A stretch of DNA of 15,039 nt from Bacillota bacterium (GCA_023412455.1 JAEYNQ010000243.1:1-15039); one strand, 5' to 3'; shown: positions 6,216 through 13,900, counted from the stretch's first letter. The notes: generated by a model not told the origin, from the letters alone. Numbers and translations are program-made.

Positions 6216-7631
6216 ATGAACAAAAGGATTTTGGTTATGCCATTGGTGGCATTACCTCTGCTAGTAGGTACAGGTTATCTAAACACTAGGCAGGCAGGGG
6301 AAATAAAGGCTGCTAGTGATAATAGGATTCAAGCTAAAAGTGAAGTTGTAAAAGAGGCTGAAGCAAAAGAGAATAATAAGCAGCAAGTCGTACCCTTAAA
6401 AGAAGAAAAACAAATAACAGGTGAAGTGCCAACTAAAGAAAAAAGCCTTGCAGAAAAAACGAAAGAACAGCTCATGAAACTTGATGTTTCAGGTAGTATT
6501 ATTGAGGGCTTGCAAGGGGGAGTTGAAGATTTAAAGAAAGATAATGGAGAAGTAATCAGCTTAAAATCTGATGAAATGAATTTACTGATAGATTATACGA
6601 TAAAAAATGAAGAGGGTGAAGTATTTAAATGTAACTTTTCTTTGGAACGCTCAGCGGAGCGTTTACCAGCTTACGAAACGAAAGAAAAAGCAGTAGAATT
6701 TTTTAAGGCGAGGCATAAAGCTATGACGCTTTTAGAAGTATACCCTCATGACGACGACTACTTGGACAAACATCCAGAGGAAAGTAAAGAGGCCTTCTAT
6801 ATGATTTGGGAGGGAGATAAAGTATATGCTTATTGCAATGATGGAGAATATGGTCTGATTATGGCAGAAACCTTAAATTCAGATGAAGGGAGTTTTTCCA
6901 ATTTTGAAAGGTGCGTTATGTGGTATAGTAAATATAGTTGGATTAGTCCAGTACTATCATGGAATGCAGATGGAACATTTATAAAAAAGAATTTTAGGGA
7001 TAAAGAGTATGCCATGTATCTCGACATTGGAACAGGAAACAGATTATTTATAGAGTGTGAGTTAGTTGGCATGAGGGAGACAGAAAGCATTGATTATACC
7101 TATTCAGTGGAAGTGAGTGAAGATGGGAATAAAACCCCACTTCAGTTGTTTGAAGTTGATACTATGGAAACAGATCCATTTTATTTTGAGGATATGAATA
7201 TGGATGGGTATCAGGATTTTATAGTGGATTATCATAGGGCTCACAATACTTCACGGACGGTTTACTTATGGAACTCAGCCCAGAAAAAATTTGTAAGATT
7301 TAAGGGTGAGCTCTTTGTATTCTCACAAAGTAATAGGACTAATCCAGAGAAAAGAGAAGTGATACAGACAATACACAATTCTGGAGTTGATAAGGAGTAT
7401 ATTCGGTATAGATGGATTAATGAAACAGACTATCAGAAATTAAGTGAGCTTAGAGTTTATCTTGTATATGAAGAGGGTCCTGATTATGGTTGGCATTATA
7501 CAATTACTTTCTACGATAAACAAGGAAATGTTAGTGGTGAATCCAATTATTTTTACGGAGAAAATATATCTGATGAAAAAGAAGCTGAGATATACGATGA
7601 ATTCTTAAAAGATGATATAGAAGAAAAGTGA
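6216..7631 (+). CDS. Exported protein of unknown function with a calcium-loop-like DxNxDGxxD motif
   Basis: I do not recognise a named family. The 471-residue protein starts MNKRILVMPLVALPLLVGTG, a positively charged then hydrophobic leader. It has no lipobox Cys, so it is a Sec signal peptide or membrane anchor. Residues ~30-80 are Lys/Glu-rich and probably disordered. The rest is an acidic, Tyr-rich globular region. Residues 326-334 (D-M-N-M-D-G-Y-Q-D) fit the EF-hand/VCBS-like calcium loop D-x-N-x-D-G-x-x-D, followed by hydrophobic 'FIVDY'. This is typical of extracytoplasmic proteins in which that loop precedes a beta strand. A strong AGAGGAGG RBS lies 10 bases before the ATG. It appears monocistronic: degenerate DNA upstream, 240 bases of non-coding DNA downstream. 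It probably acts at the cell surface; the role is unknown. Confidence 0.8.
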   Translation: MNKRILVMPLVALPLLVGTGYLNTRQAGEIKAASDNRIQAKSEVVKEAEAKENNKQQVVPLKEEKQITGEVPTKEKSLAEKTKEQLMKLDVSGSIIEGLQGGVEDLKKDNGEVISLKSDEMNLLIDYTIKNEEGEVFKCNFSLERSAERLPAYETKEKAVEFFKARHKAMTLLEVYPHDDDYLDKHPEESKEAFYMIWEGDKVYAYCNDGEYGLIMAETLNSDEGSFSNFERCVMWYSKYSWISPVLSWNADGTFIKKNFRDKEYAMYLDIGTGNRLFIECELVGMRETESIDYTYSVEVSEDGNKTPLQLFEVDTMETDPFYFEDMNMDGYQDFIVDYHRAHNTSRTVYLWNSAQKKFVRFKGELFVFSQSNRTNPEKREVIQTIHNSGVDKEYIRYRWINETDYQKLSELRVYLVYEEGPDYGWHYTITFYDKQGNVSGESNYFYGENISDEKEAEIYDEFLKDDIEEK

Positions 7632-7734
7632 TTCATTTAATGGGAGTGAAGCAATAGGCACTTGCGTTTAGTAAGAATGCTAATAAAGGTACCTTTTTAC
7701 ATTTATAGGACTTAATTTGAATAGGACAAGGCAT

Positions 7735-7765
7735 AATGGATATACTTTAAAAAAGTATAACCATT
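7735..7765. repeat. Long inverted repeat in the intergenic region
   Basis: AATGG-A-TATACTT (7735-7747) pairs with AAGTATA-A-CCATT (7753-7765) across a five-base loop: twelve pairs with one A/A mismatch. There is no proper T-tract after it, so it may be a regulatory site or RNA structure rather than a terminator. Confidence 0.55.
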
Positions 7766-7832
7766 TATAAATATTCACAATTAATCTGTATAATATTAGG
7801 CATAATCAATAATCGTTTCATAAAATGATATA

Positions 7833-7841
7833 TGATATAAT
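7833..7841 (+). promoter_or_regulatory. Extended -10 promoter for the DUF4015 gene unit
   Basis: TGATATAAT is a perfect extended -10 (TG-n-TATAAT), 30 bases before the ATG at 7872. No good -35 lies at the usual distance, which extended -10 promoters tolerate. Another TATAAT is at 7789-7794. The same TGATATAAT precedes cdaA. Confidence 0.6.
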
Positions 7842-7871
7842 ACAAGGGTATGAGTAGGAGTGCTAATACGG

Positions 7872-9116
7872 ATGAAAAAATATAAGGTAAAACCACAAAA
7901 TAGTTATTATCATTACAAAGTGCGTAAAATGTGGACAAAGAGAATTTTAACACTGGTAGTAGCTTTTTGCGTAATAGGAATGGGGGCAGTTATTACTAAT
8001 AAAAAGGATAAAGATGTCTTAGCTCTTCCTAAGCTTGCGGTGCCCTCTTTTTTTGCCAAAGAAGAAGTGGTAGAACCTGTCTATTTAAGTAATACGGAAA
8101 TTAAGTATGATCTATATAAGGCCCCTAAGATTGTTAGGGGGATTTATATTCCTGCTAGTAAACTAGCTCAGTGTGAAGCATATATTGCCATGGCTAAAAA
8201 GACACAGGTAAATGCCTTTGTTATAGATATAAAAGGTGATTATGGCTATTTGACCTTTGCTTCTAATAATTCTAAGCTTAGAGAAATGGGATGTGTTTTA
8301 GAGAATCCACCTATAGAGAATTTGCAGAAGGTTATGACAAGGCTCTATGAAGAAGACATTTATCCTATTGCTCGTATTGTAGCTTTTAAAGATAATATAG
8401 CAACCATGATTCATCCGGAGTTAGCTATACAAGCAGTGAATGGTGAGGTGTATACCAATAGTGTAGGAGATAGGTGGTTAAATCCTTATGATAAGCGGAA
8501 TTGGGACTATTTATTAGAGATTAGTAAAGAAGCTATTGGTAGTGGTTTTAAGGAAATTCAATTTGATTACGTTCGTTTTCACGAGAGCATGGATGGAGAA
8601 CGGGTAATATTAGAGCCGAATAAGACAAAGTCTCAAATTATCACTGAGTTTGTTAAATATATACATGAAGAGCTTGGACCGTATGGGGTATACATTTCGG
8701 CAGATGTTTTTGGAACCATTATTACAAGTCAAGTAGATGGAGAGATTGTAGGCCAAGATTTTAAAGAGTTATGTAAGTACTTGGATTATATTTGCCCTAT
8801 GGTGTATCCTTCCCATTATGGAAAAGGTTGTTTTGGAATAGAGTATCCACATCTTGCACCTTATGATATAATATTAAGGGCTATGGAGGTTGCGCAAGAC
8901 GAAATCAATAAGAATGAGCGGCAAGATAGAAAAGCAATCATTCGGCCTTGGTTACAGGATTTTACAATGGGTAAACAAAAACCATATCAGCTTTATGGAG
9001 AAAAACAAATTAAAGACCAAATTCGAGGAGCGTATGATGCAGGACTTTCAGAATGGCTCTTCTGGAATGCTGCAGGTAATTATACCGCTGAGGGGTTAGT
9101 TCTAGATAAGGAGTGA
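7872..9116 (+). CDS. Membrane-anchored putative glycoside hydrolase (DUF4015 type)
   Basis: The 414-residue protein has a cytoplasmic tail of ~25 basic residues, one transmembrane segment (~27-45, 'LTLVVAFCVIGMGAVI') and an external domain. The domain opens with 'RGIYIPASKLAQ' and continues 'VNAFVIDIKGDYGYL', 'PIARIVAFKD', 'EIQFDYVRFHE' (Asp232), 'YISADVFG', 'YICPMVYPSHY' and 'RPWLQDF'. The strand-end acidic residues and the R/K-rich loops fit the DUF4015 putative glycosyl hydrolase family, a TIM-barrel relative of alpha-glycosidases found in Firmicutes. No substrate is established for the family; cell-wall or exopolysaccharide glycans are inferred. I chose ATG 7872 over GTG 7860 because TAGGAG (7855-7860) is 11 bases upstream of it and overlaps the GTG. 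The next gene starts within a few bases of the stop, so they are co-transcribed. Confidence 0.82.
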   Translation: MKKYKVKPQNSYYHYKVRKMWTKRILTLVVAFCVIGMGAVITNKKDKDVLALPKLAVPSFFAKEEVVEPVYLSNTEIKYDLYKAPKIVRGIYIPASKLAQCEAYIAMAKKTQVNAFVIDIKGDYGYLTFASNNSKLREMGCVLENPPIENLQKVMTRLYEEDIYPIARIVAFKDNIATMIHPELAIQAVNGEVYTNSVGDRWLNPYDKRNWDYLLEISKEAIGSGFKEIQFDYVRFHESMDGERVILEPNKTKSQIITEFVKYIHEELGPYGVYISADVFGTIITSQVDGEIVGQDFKELCKYLDYICPMVYPSHYGKGCFGIEYPHLAPYDIILRAMEVAQDEINKNERQDRKAIIRPWLQDFTMGKQKPYQLYGEKQIKDQIRGAYDAGLSEWLFWNAAGNYTAEGLVLDKE

Positions 9117-9121
9117 GGGGA

Positions 9122-9550
9122 TTGGTAGATCAAAATAAGATTATTCTGATGACAAAACTCGCTATATATGATAAGAATTATGGAAAAGAAGATGCTAGAC
9201 GTAGTCGCTATTATTTAGAGGATTATCTTTATACTAAAAATTTTAAAACACGTTTTTCAGTAACTTTAGTCGTGTTACTTTTTATGGGCTTAAATATCAT
9301 GAAGATGATAAATGAGGAGTTGATTATCCCTACTTCCGTACCAGAGTTTATACAGGTCTATATAGGACCTTATATTATACCGTGGATCGTAGTGTTGGTT
9401 ATTTATACTTTGATTTCCACAGGGGTTTATGGAAAACGTTATGCTATGACTCAAAAGCGAACAGCCGAATATAAAAAGTTACTTAAAAAACTTGGCAAGT
9501 ATGAGCAAGATAAGAGTAGCAAAGAGGGGGCAGAAAATGAAGGGGAATGA
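9122..9550 (+). CDS. Small two-TM membrane protein of unknown function
   Basis: This protein of about 142 residues matches no family I can name. A basic, Tyr-rich N-terminal stretch ('EDARRSRYYLEDYLYTKNF') is followed by two transmembrane segments (roughly 'FSVTLVVLLFMGLNIM' and 'IGPYIIPWIVVLVIYTLIS') and a charged Lys/Glu-rich tail ('KKLLKKLGKYEQ'), so both ends are probably cytoplasmic. I prefer TTG 9122, eight bases after AAGGAG (9108-9113). GTG 9113 overlaps both the previous stop (GTGA) and that RBS, so it looks unlikely, but it would add three residues. The gene overlaps the next by 14 bases, which indicates translational coupling. It probably forms a complex or shares a role with its neighbours, but that is inference. 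Confidence 0.75.
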   Translation: MVDQNKIILMTKLAIYDKNYGKEDARRSRYYLEDYLYTKNFKTRFSVTLVVLLFMGLNIMKMINEELIIPTSVPEFIQVYIGPYIIPWIVVLVIYTLISTGVYGKRYAMTQKRTAEYKKLLKKLGKYEQDKSSKEGAENEGE

Positions 9551-10559
9551 AGCACTGTTTATTATGAGACAAAATATAATTAAGCTATTTAAGCAATATG
9601 AATATATTATTTTACCTAGTATACGATTTCTTATAGCTGCAATGACTATTAATTTACTTATAGCTACTATAGGGTATACTGGCCCCCTTAGTACTATACC
9701 TATTGTGCTTTTTATGGCCTTATTGGCAACTTTTTTACCCGATAAGTGGATGATTTTAGGTTGCGTGTTTATGATACCTCTTCTTATTTTTCGCAATAAT
9801 CTTATATTAAGTATTATAGTGTTTGTGGTGTTATGGGTATTGTATCTTTTATTTATGCGCCTATTTCCAAAAGAAAGTTTGCTTATTATTGTAACACTTT
9901 TATGTTTTGCTATGGGAGCAGAGATTTTTGTTCCTATGTTAGCAGCTTTATTTGGAGGATATGTTGGTGTTATTGCTATATTAATAGGGATTATTCTGTG
10001 GTATACTATGCCCCAAATGGTTGTTGCTTTACAAATATCTGGGACAAGTAAAAGTGAGATTTTAGATGTATTAACGAGCTTTTTTACGGTGGAATTAAAG
10101 GGACTATTAGTTGATAAAACCATGCTTTGCACGATGGTTATATTTTTTATTGTGTTTTCTATTGTTTATATCATTCGTAAGCAGTCCGTAGATTATGCTC
10201 CCTATATTGCCATTGCTTTAGGAGCCGTTATGAACTTAGCAGGTTTTGGTTTAGCTATTTTATTCCTAGATATGAATGTAGGAATGGGTGGTGTAGTCAT
10301 TATGACTATTTTAACGGTTATAATGGCTATAATCTGTCAATTTTTTGCTATTGCTTTAGATTATCAACGAGCAGAGATTGTAAGCTTTGAAGATGAAGAG
10401 AATTATTATCATGTTAAGGTTATTCCTAAAATCCAAGTGAACACCACTAATACAAAGATAAAGACGGTTTATAATACAAAAGCAGAGACAAAAGATTATA
10501 TGCAGGATCTTTTAAATAGTAAAGTACAGTCCGACAAACAAGGGCCGTTAGAATATTAA
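9537..10559 (+). CDS. Polytopic membrane protein of unknown function
   Basis: The 340-residue protein has about eight or nine hydrophobic segments between residues ~20 and 280 and a soluble C-terminal tail of ~55 residues. The tail reads 'DEENYYHVKVIPKIQVNTTN' and contains Lys/Thr-rich sequence. I recognise no transporter signature and no nucleotide-binding motif; the first 100 residues vaguely resemble bacterial FUSC- or permease-like helices, which is not enough for a name. I chose ATG 9537 because an AAAGAGGGGG RBS (9521-9530) sits six bases upstream. An in-frame ATG at 9492 would lie deep inside the previous gene without an RBS. It is the last gene of the unit; its stop codon overlaps the terminator stem. 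Position next to cdaA suggests a shared cell-envelope theme, unproven. Confidence 0.75.
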   Translation: MKGNEALFIMRQNIIKLFKQYEYIILPSIRFLIAAMTINLLIATIGYTGPLSTIPIVLFMALLATFLPDKWMILGCVFMIPLLIFRNNLILSIIVFVVLWVLYLLFMRLFPKESLLIIVTLLCFAMGAEIFVPMLAALFGGYVGVIAILIGIILWYTMPQMVVALQISGTSKSEILDVLTSFFTVELKGLLVDKTMLCTMVIFFIVFSIVYIIRKQSVDYAPYIAIALGAVMNLAGFGLAILFLDMNVGMGGVVIMTILTVIMAIICQFFAIALDYQRAEIVSFEDEENYYHVKVIPKIQVNTTNTKIKTVYNTKAETKDYMQDLLNSKVQSDKQGPLEY

Positions 10560-10588
10560 TAAAGGGACTTAGGTCTCTTTATTTTTTT
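10558..10588 (+). terminator. Rho-independent terminator of the DUF4015 unit
   Basis: AATAAAGGGAC (10558-10568) pairs with GTCTCTTTATT (10573-10583) across a TTAG loop, with one G-T pair, then a T-run to 10587. The stem overlaps the stop codon of the membrane-protein gene. Confidence 0.85.
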
Positions 10589-10681
10589 AGAAAGAAACAA
10601 ATAAAGTAGATAATTTATAAGCTGATAACTAATAATAAGCATATAAAAAGTTTATCTGTCATAGTGCTTCTATATAAAACA

Positions 10682-10690
10682 TGATATAAT
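10682..10690 (+). promoter_or_regulatory. Extended -10 promoter of cdaA
   Basis: TGATATAAT, identical to the element at 7833-7841, lies about 36 bases before the cdaA start and just after the previous terminator. No convincing -35 is present at 16-18 bases. Confidence 0.65.
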
Positions 10691-10726
10691 AAGTGTAGAT
10701 TGCTAAAAATAAAGGAGTTATGCTGC

Positions 10727-11584
10727 GTGGATGTGATAAAAGAGTTATTTAATCGAATGGCTTTTATAAGTCTCCCTCAGATAGGAATAAGAGATATTTT
10801 AGATATTTTAGTAGTAGCTTACTTACTATATATCGTTTTGATGTGGATAAAAGATACAAGAACATGGGCCCTACTTAAAGGCGTTGTTATTGTTTTAGTA
10901 GTAGCAATTTTAGCTTATGTTTTTCAATTACATACTGTATGGTGGATTATATCCAATACCATTACAGTAGGTACAATTGTACTTATTGTAGTTTTTCAAC
11001 CCGAACTTCGAAGGGCTCTTGAGCAGATTGGCAGAGGGAAGATCTTTAATTCATTGCTTAGTAGTAATGACTTAGAGGAAGGGGAATTAAGTGATGATTC
11101 CATCAATGGATTAGCCAAAGCTTGCATGCATATGTCTAAATGCAAAACAGGTGCCTTAATTGTTATTGAACAAGACACGAAGTTAGGGGATGTAGAACGT
11201 ACAGGGATTCCTATTGATGCAGTCATTAGCAGCCAACTTCTTATTAATATATTTGAAAAAAATACACCACTTCATGATGGAGCAGTTATTGTGAAAAACA
11301 ATCGTATATCTGCAGCAACTTGTTTTTTGCCTTTATCAGATAGTCTGGAAATTAGCAAGGATTTAGGGACTCGCCACCGTGCTGCAATAGGTGTATCAGA
11401 GAATTCAGATGCTATTGTACTAGTGGTTTCTGAAGAAACAGGGAATATATCCTGTGTGCGCAATGGTAAGTTAAAAAGAGGCCTAGACTTAGAGCTGATT
11501 AAAAAAATATTAATGGCTACACGTAAAAAGAAACGTAGTGAAATTAAGATGCCAATATGGAAGGGGAAACGAAAAGATGAATAA
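10727..11584 (+). CDS. cdaA: Diadenylate cyclase CdaA (membrane-bound, makes c-di-AMP)
   Basis: The protein condenses two ATP to cyclic di-AMP, which controls potassium uptake, turgor and cell-wall homeostasis. At 285 residues it is close to Bacillus CdaA (273). Three transmembrane segments occupy roughly residues 25-100 ('ILDILVVAYLLYIVLMW', 'GVVIVLVVAILAYV', 'TITVGTIVLIVVF'). A linker follows, then the DAC domain with the catalytic motifs Asp184-Gly-Ala ('HDGAVI') and Arg216-His-Arg ('TRHRAA'). Both motifs are intact, so it should be active. The start is GTG 10727, nine bases after AAAGGAG (10711-10717). A TTG at 10700 would sit upstream of that RBS, and an ATG at 10720 is out of frame. The stop overlaps cdaR by eight bases (ATGAATAA), which indicates coupling. 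The product is cytoplasmic-facing at the membrane. Confidence 0.96.
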   Translation: MDVIKELFNRMAFISLPQIGIRDILDILVVAYLLYIVLMWIKDTRTWALLKGVVIVLVVAILAYVFQLHTVWWIISNTITVGTIVLIVVFQPELRRALEQIGRGKIFNSLLSSNDLEEGELSDDSINGLAKACMHMSKCKTGALIVIEQDTKLGDVERTGIPIDAVISSQLLINIFEKNTPLHDGAVIVKNNRISAATCFLPLSDSLEISKDLGTRHRAAIGVSENSDAIVLVVSEETGNISCVRNGKLKRGLDLELIKKILMATRKKKRSEIKMPIWKGKRKDE

Positions 11585-12893
11585 AATTTTTAGTCATAAC
11601 CTTTCGTGGAAAATAGGATCTTTGGTTTTGGCAGCTATTTTATGGCTTTTTGTTATTAATAGTCAGAACCCTACTCAACCTCAAGAAATTAGAAATATTC
11701 CTATTGTTATCAAGGGGTTACCTGAGCTAGAAAGTAAAGGTTTTGTTCTTAAAAATAAAGATAAAATACAAGATCAAAAATTCAAAGCAGTTATTAGAGG
11801 ACCACGTTTGCAAGTCGATAAAGTATTGGCCAATAAGAGCCTTATTAAGGCTACATTGGACTTAACACCTTATATTAATGAGCTAACAGTAGACTCTATC
11901 ATTAATGTAGCAGAATATACGGTGACTGTTTCCCTAGAGGGTATTAGTGTGATTAGTACAGCACCAGAGGTGACCAATGTTATATTGGAAAAAGAAAAAA
12001 CAGTAGAGAAAAAGATTACCTATCGGAAGATTGGGGAACCTAAAAATGGTTATATGGAGCTAGAACCCATTATAACACCCAATACAGTAACTTTAAGTGG
12101 GGCTCAATCAGATATTGACAGTATTAGAGAAGTAAGTGTTGAAATTAACATTGATAAATTCTCACAAGATTATTTAATTGATAGAATACCTGTTAAAGTT
12201 TATGATGAGGAAGGCGAAGAGATTCAAAACATCAAGAAGTCTATACAGTTGGTAGATGTAAAACTACCTATAGGAAAGACAAAAACAGTTCCTCTCGAAG
12301 CAACATTTACAGGCACATTGCCTGCGGATTATGTGCATACCAATACCTTGATTAGTCCTAAAGAGATAACCATTGTAGGAAAAGAAGAATTAGTAGATCA
12401 AGTAGAAAAGATTCAGTTAAAGCCTATTAGTTTAGACAATCTCATACAAACAAGTATTATTAAGACAGAAATTATTTTACCAAAGGGAATTGAGTACATT
12501 GACACAATTGATAAACAAGTGGATGTTACCTTAGAGATTAAAAAAGAAAACACCTATCCTTTTGATGTAGTCATCAATGGAATGCAGATAGAGGTAGTGG
12601 GAATGAATGAGGATTTAGGCTATGAAATCCTTACTCCACGGGTTAGTATTATACTCAAGGCAACTGCAGAAGAATTAGTAACTTTTGATACATTATCTAT
12701 TACTGGTAAGTTAGATTTGACCGGTTTACATGAAGGAGACTATAACCTTCCTATTGAACTGAGCATACCAGAAAACTTTGTTATTATGAATAAGCCTATT
12801 AATGTAGACGTGCGTCTTACACGTATTATTCCAGAGTCACCTTCTCCGGAGGAAGGACAGCAAGCAATGGTAGAGTCATTAATAGAAGAGTAA
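11577..12893 (+). CDS. cdaR: CdaA regulatory protein CdaR (YbbR-domain protein)
   Basis: The protein modulates CdaA activity by contact across the membrane; in Bacillus, Listeria and relatives it is encoded right after cdaA. This 438-residue copy has a short cytoplasmic end, one transmembrane segment (~8-27, 'IGSLVLAAILWLFVIN') and an extracellular part with about four YbbR repeats. Visible cues are 'IPIVIKGLPELESKGFVL' (first repeat), the 'PNTVTLSGAQSDIDSI' and 'PKEITIVGKEELVDQV' stretches (second and third; typical P-x-x-V-x-x-x-G-x-x-x-x-I-x-x-I) and a final repeat ending near 'INVDVRL'. B. subtilis CdaR (483 aa) has the same organisation. The start is ATG 11577 with AAGGGG ten bases upstream. 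An upstream in-frame ATG at 11538 lies inside cdaA without an RBS. glmM does not follow; a terminator does. Confidence 0.93.
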   Translation: MNKIFSHNLSWKIGSLVLAAILWLFVINSQNPTQPQEIRNIPIVIKGLPELESKGFVLKNKDKIQDQKFKAVIRGPRLQVDKVLANKSLIKATLDLTPYINELTVDSIINVAEYTVTVSLEGISVISTAPEVTNVILEKEKTVEKKITYRKIGEPKNGYMELEPIITPNTVTLSGAQSDIDSIREVSVEINIDKFSQDYLIDRIPVKVYDEEGEEIQNIKKSIQLVDVKLPIGKTKTVPLEATFTGTLPADYVHTNTLISPKEITIVGKEELVDQVEKIQLKPISLDNLIQTSIIKTEIILPKGIEYIDTIDKQVDVTLEIKKENTYPFDVVINGMQIEVVGMNEDLGYEILTPRVSIILKATAEELVTFDTLSITGKLDLTGLHEGDYNLPIELSIPENFVIMNKPINVDVRLTRIIPESPSPEEGQQAMVESLIEE

Positions 12894-12901
12894 TAGGTTA
12901 T

Positions 12902-12945
12902 AAAAATAGGTATTAGGACACGGATGTTCTAATACCTATTTTTTA
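12902..12945 (+). terminator. Rho-independent terminator after cdaR
   Basis: AAAATAGGTATTAG (12903-12916) pairs with CTAATACCTATTTT (12929-12942), with further inner pairs around a CGGA loop, followed by T's. It is the strongest hairpin in the window. Confidence 0.9.
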
Positions 12946-12949
12946 TCAA

Positions 12950-12964
12950 CGCCTCAGGGAGGCG
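12950..12964. repeat. Short GC-rich perfect hairpin
   Basis: CGCCTC and GAGGCG flank a three-base loop, in AT-rich surroundings just after the cdaR terminator. No T-run follows, so it is not a second terminator. Confidence 0.5.
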
Positions 12965-13027
12965 AGGATTGCTAGTAGAAGAAATTTTAATCATAGTGTA
13001 CTTTGTTATATGATATAAATCTTATAC

Positions 13028-13033
13028 TATAAT
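13028..13033 (+). promoter_or_regulatory. Possible -10 of the GntR regulator gene
   Basis: TATAAT at 13028-13033 has TTGTTA at 13003-13008, a 19-base spacer, which is a little long. The gene starts ~130 bases downstream, leaving room for the palindromes at 13071-13122. Confidence 0.4.
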
Positions 13034-13070
13034 ATATAAACATATTTTATTGGTCCATATTCCTTAAAAG

Positions 13071-13090
13071 GTTGTTAATGGATAAACAAC
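13071..13090. promoter_or_regulatory. Inverted repeat upstream of the GntR gene
   Basis: GTTGTT (13071-13076) and AACAAC (13085-13090) are a perfect six-base repeat with an eight-base centre. It is directly followed by CTAAT/ATTAG (13090-13105). Either could be an operator or simply RNA structure in the leader. Confidence 0.35.
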
Positions 13091-13112
13091 TAATAGTTGA
13101 ATTAGGTGGACA

Positions 13113-13122
13113 TAGTATACTA
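13113..13122. promoter_or_regulatory. Candidate operator for the GntR/FCD regulator (autoregulatory)
   Basis: TAGTATACTA is a perfect 10-base palindrome 39 bases before the regulator start. FadR-subfamily regulators, including UxuR, commonly bind GTATAC-centred palindromes such as TTGGTATACCAA. A one-mismatch copy lies before uxuA. Confidence 0.55.
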
Positions 13123-13161
13123 AAATAATAGGTATAGGTCATAAGAGAAGGAGTTAACGGG

Positions 13162-13851
13162 ATGAAAGCAATAGGCTCAGGGAGGAACAAGGGCTCTAGT
13201 GGACAATACGTTTATGAAGCCTTAAGTGAAAAAATTATTAATTTAGAGTGGCTACCAGGTCAAGCCGTATCAGAGAAGGAGGTAGCAGAGTGGCTAGGTG
13301 TTAGTAAAACACCTATACGAGATGCCATGAATAGGTTAGCAGCTCAAGAGCTTGTAGATGTCTATCCTCAAAAAGGAACATACGTGTCCTATATTGACTT
13401 GGATTTGGTACAAGAAGTACGCTTTGCAAGGCGTGTTTTAGAAGAAGCTGTGTTATTTGAGGCAGCCATAGAGTTTCCAAAAGACAAGCTATTTGAGTTA
13501 GAGAGCCTTTTAAGCTTATCTAGCTTATGTATTCGTAAAAGAATGTATAAGGAATTTTTTAAATATGATGAGGATTTTCATCGTACCATATTTGAAGGCC
13601 GCAATAAACGAAGAATTTGGCAGAGTACTTATGAGCTTAATGCCCAATTTAGGCGCCTTAGGATGTTAAGCCTCATGAGTAGCGATGAACAGGAATGGAA
13701 TAGGATTGAAGGTGAGCATGAGCAGATGTTCCAAGTGATAGCCAATAAAGACAGCTCTTATGTTAAAAATATAATGGAGCAACATTTAAGCCCAGAAAAA
13801 AATCCCCATACTGCCCTGATCGAGAAATATCCAGATTATTTCAAAAAATAG
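13162..13851 (+). CDS. GntR-family (FadR/FCD) transcriptional regulator, probable hexuronate regulator
   Basis: Of 229 residues, ~12-75 form the GntR winged helix, with 'EKEVAEWLGVSKTPIRDAMN' as the recognition segment. Residues ~85-215 form the all-helical FCD effector domain. The FCD metal/ligand residues are present: Asp136 and His140 in 'DEDFH', His186 in 'EHEQM', and His208 in 'EQHLS'. Such domains bind a carboxylate, often via Zn or Ni, which fits a sugar acid. uxuA lies 229 bases downstream behind its own promoter, and palindromes of the type this subfamily binds precede both genes. The likely role is therefore uronate-responsive control of uxuA and of itself. It is comparable to UxuR, but I would not give it that name from sequence alone. 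The start is ATG 13162, eight bases after AAGGAG. A terminator follows at 13901. Confidence 0.87.
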   Translation: MKAIGSGRNKGSSGQYVYEALSEKIINLEWLPGQAVSEKEVAEWLGVSKTPIRDAMNRLAAQELVDVYPQKGTYVSYIDLDLVQEVRFARRVLEEAVLFEAAIEFPKDKLFELESLLSLSSLCIRKRMYKEFFKYDEDFHRTIFEGRNKRRIWQSTYELNAQFRRLRMLSLMSSDEQEWNRIEGEHEQMFQVIANKDSSYVKNIMEQHLSPEKNPHTALIEKYPDYFKK

Positions 13852-13900
13852 TGGATGAGTAAATTTCAATAACTACGAATAGTAAAATAAATAACAATCT

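Noticed and set aside
7687..7701. AAAGGTACCTTTTT as a terminator for the exported-protein gene
   Set aside because: The palindrome allows only about four base pairs around a GTAC loop, too weak to call.
9492..9536. Upstream ATG extension of the polytopic membrane protein
   Set aside because: It has no RBS and would overlap the previous gene by 59 bases; ATG 9537 has an AAAGAGGGGG RBS.
9479..10132. 217-codon minus-strand open frame
   Set aside because: It lies inside the polytopic membrane gene and is the antisense of hydrophobic codons (Ile/Asn/Lys/Thr-rich). It has no RBS, and the + strand frame has a clear RBS, coupling and terminator.
10720..10752. 10-codon ATG frame sharing the cdaA ribosome binding site
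   Set aside because: The ATG is only two bases from the AAAGGAG, too close for initiation; GTG 10727 has normal spacing and gives CdaA.
11538..11576. Upstream ATG extension of CdaR
   Set aside because: It lies inside cdaA, lacks an RBS, and would put a charged extension before the normal YbbR start.
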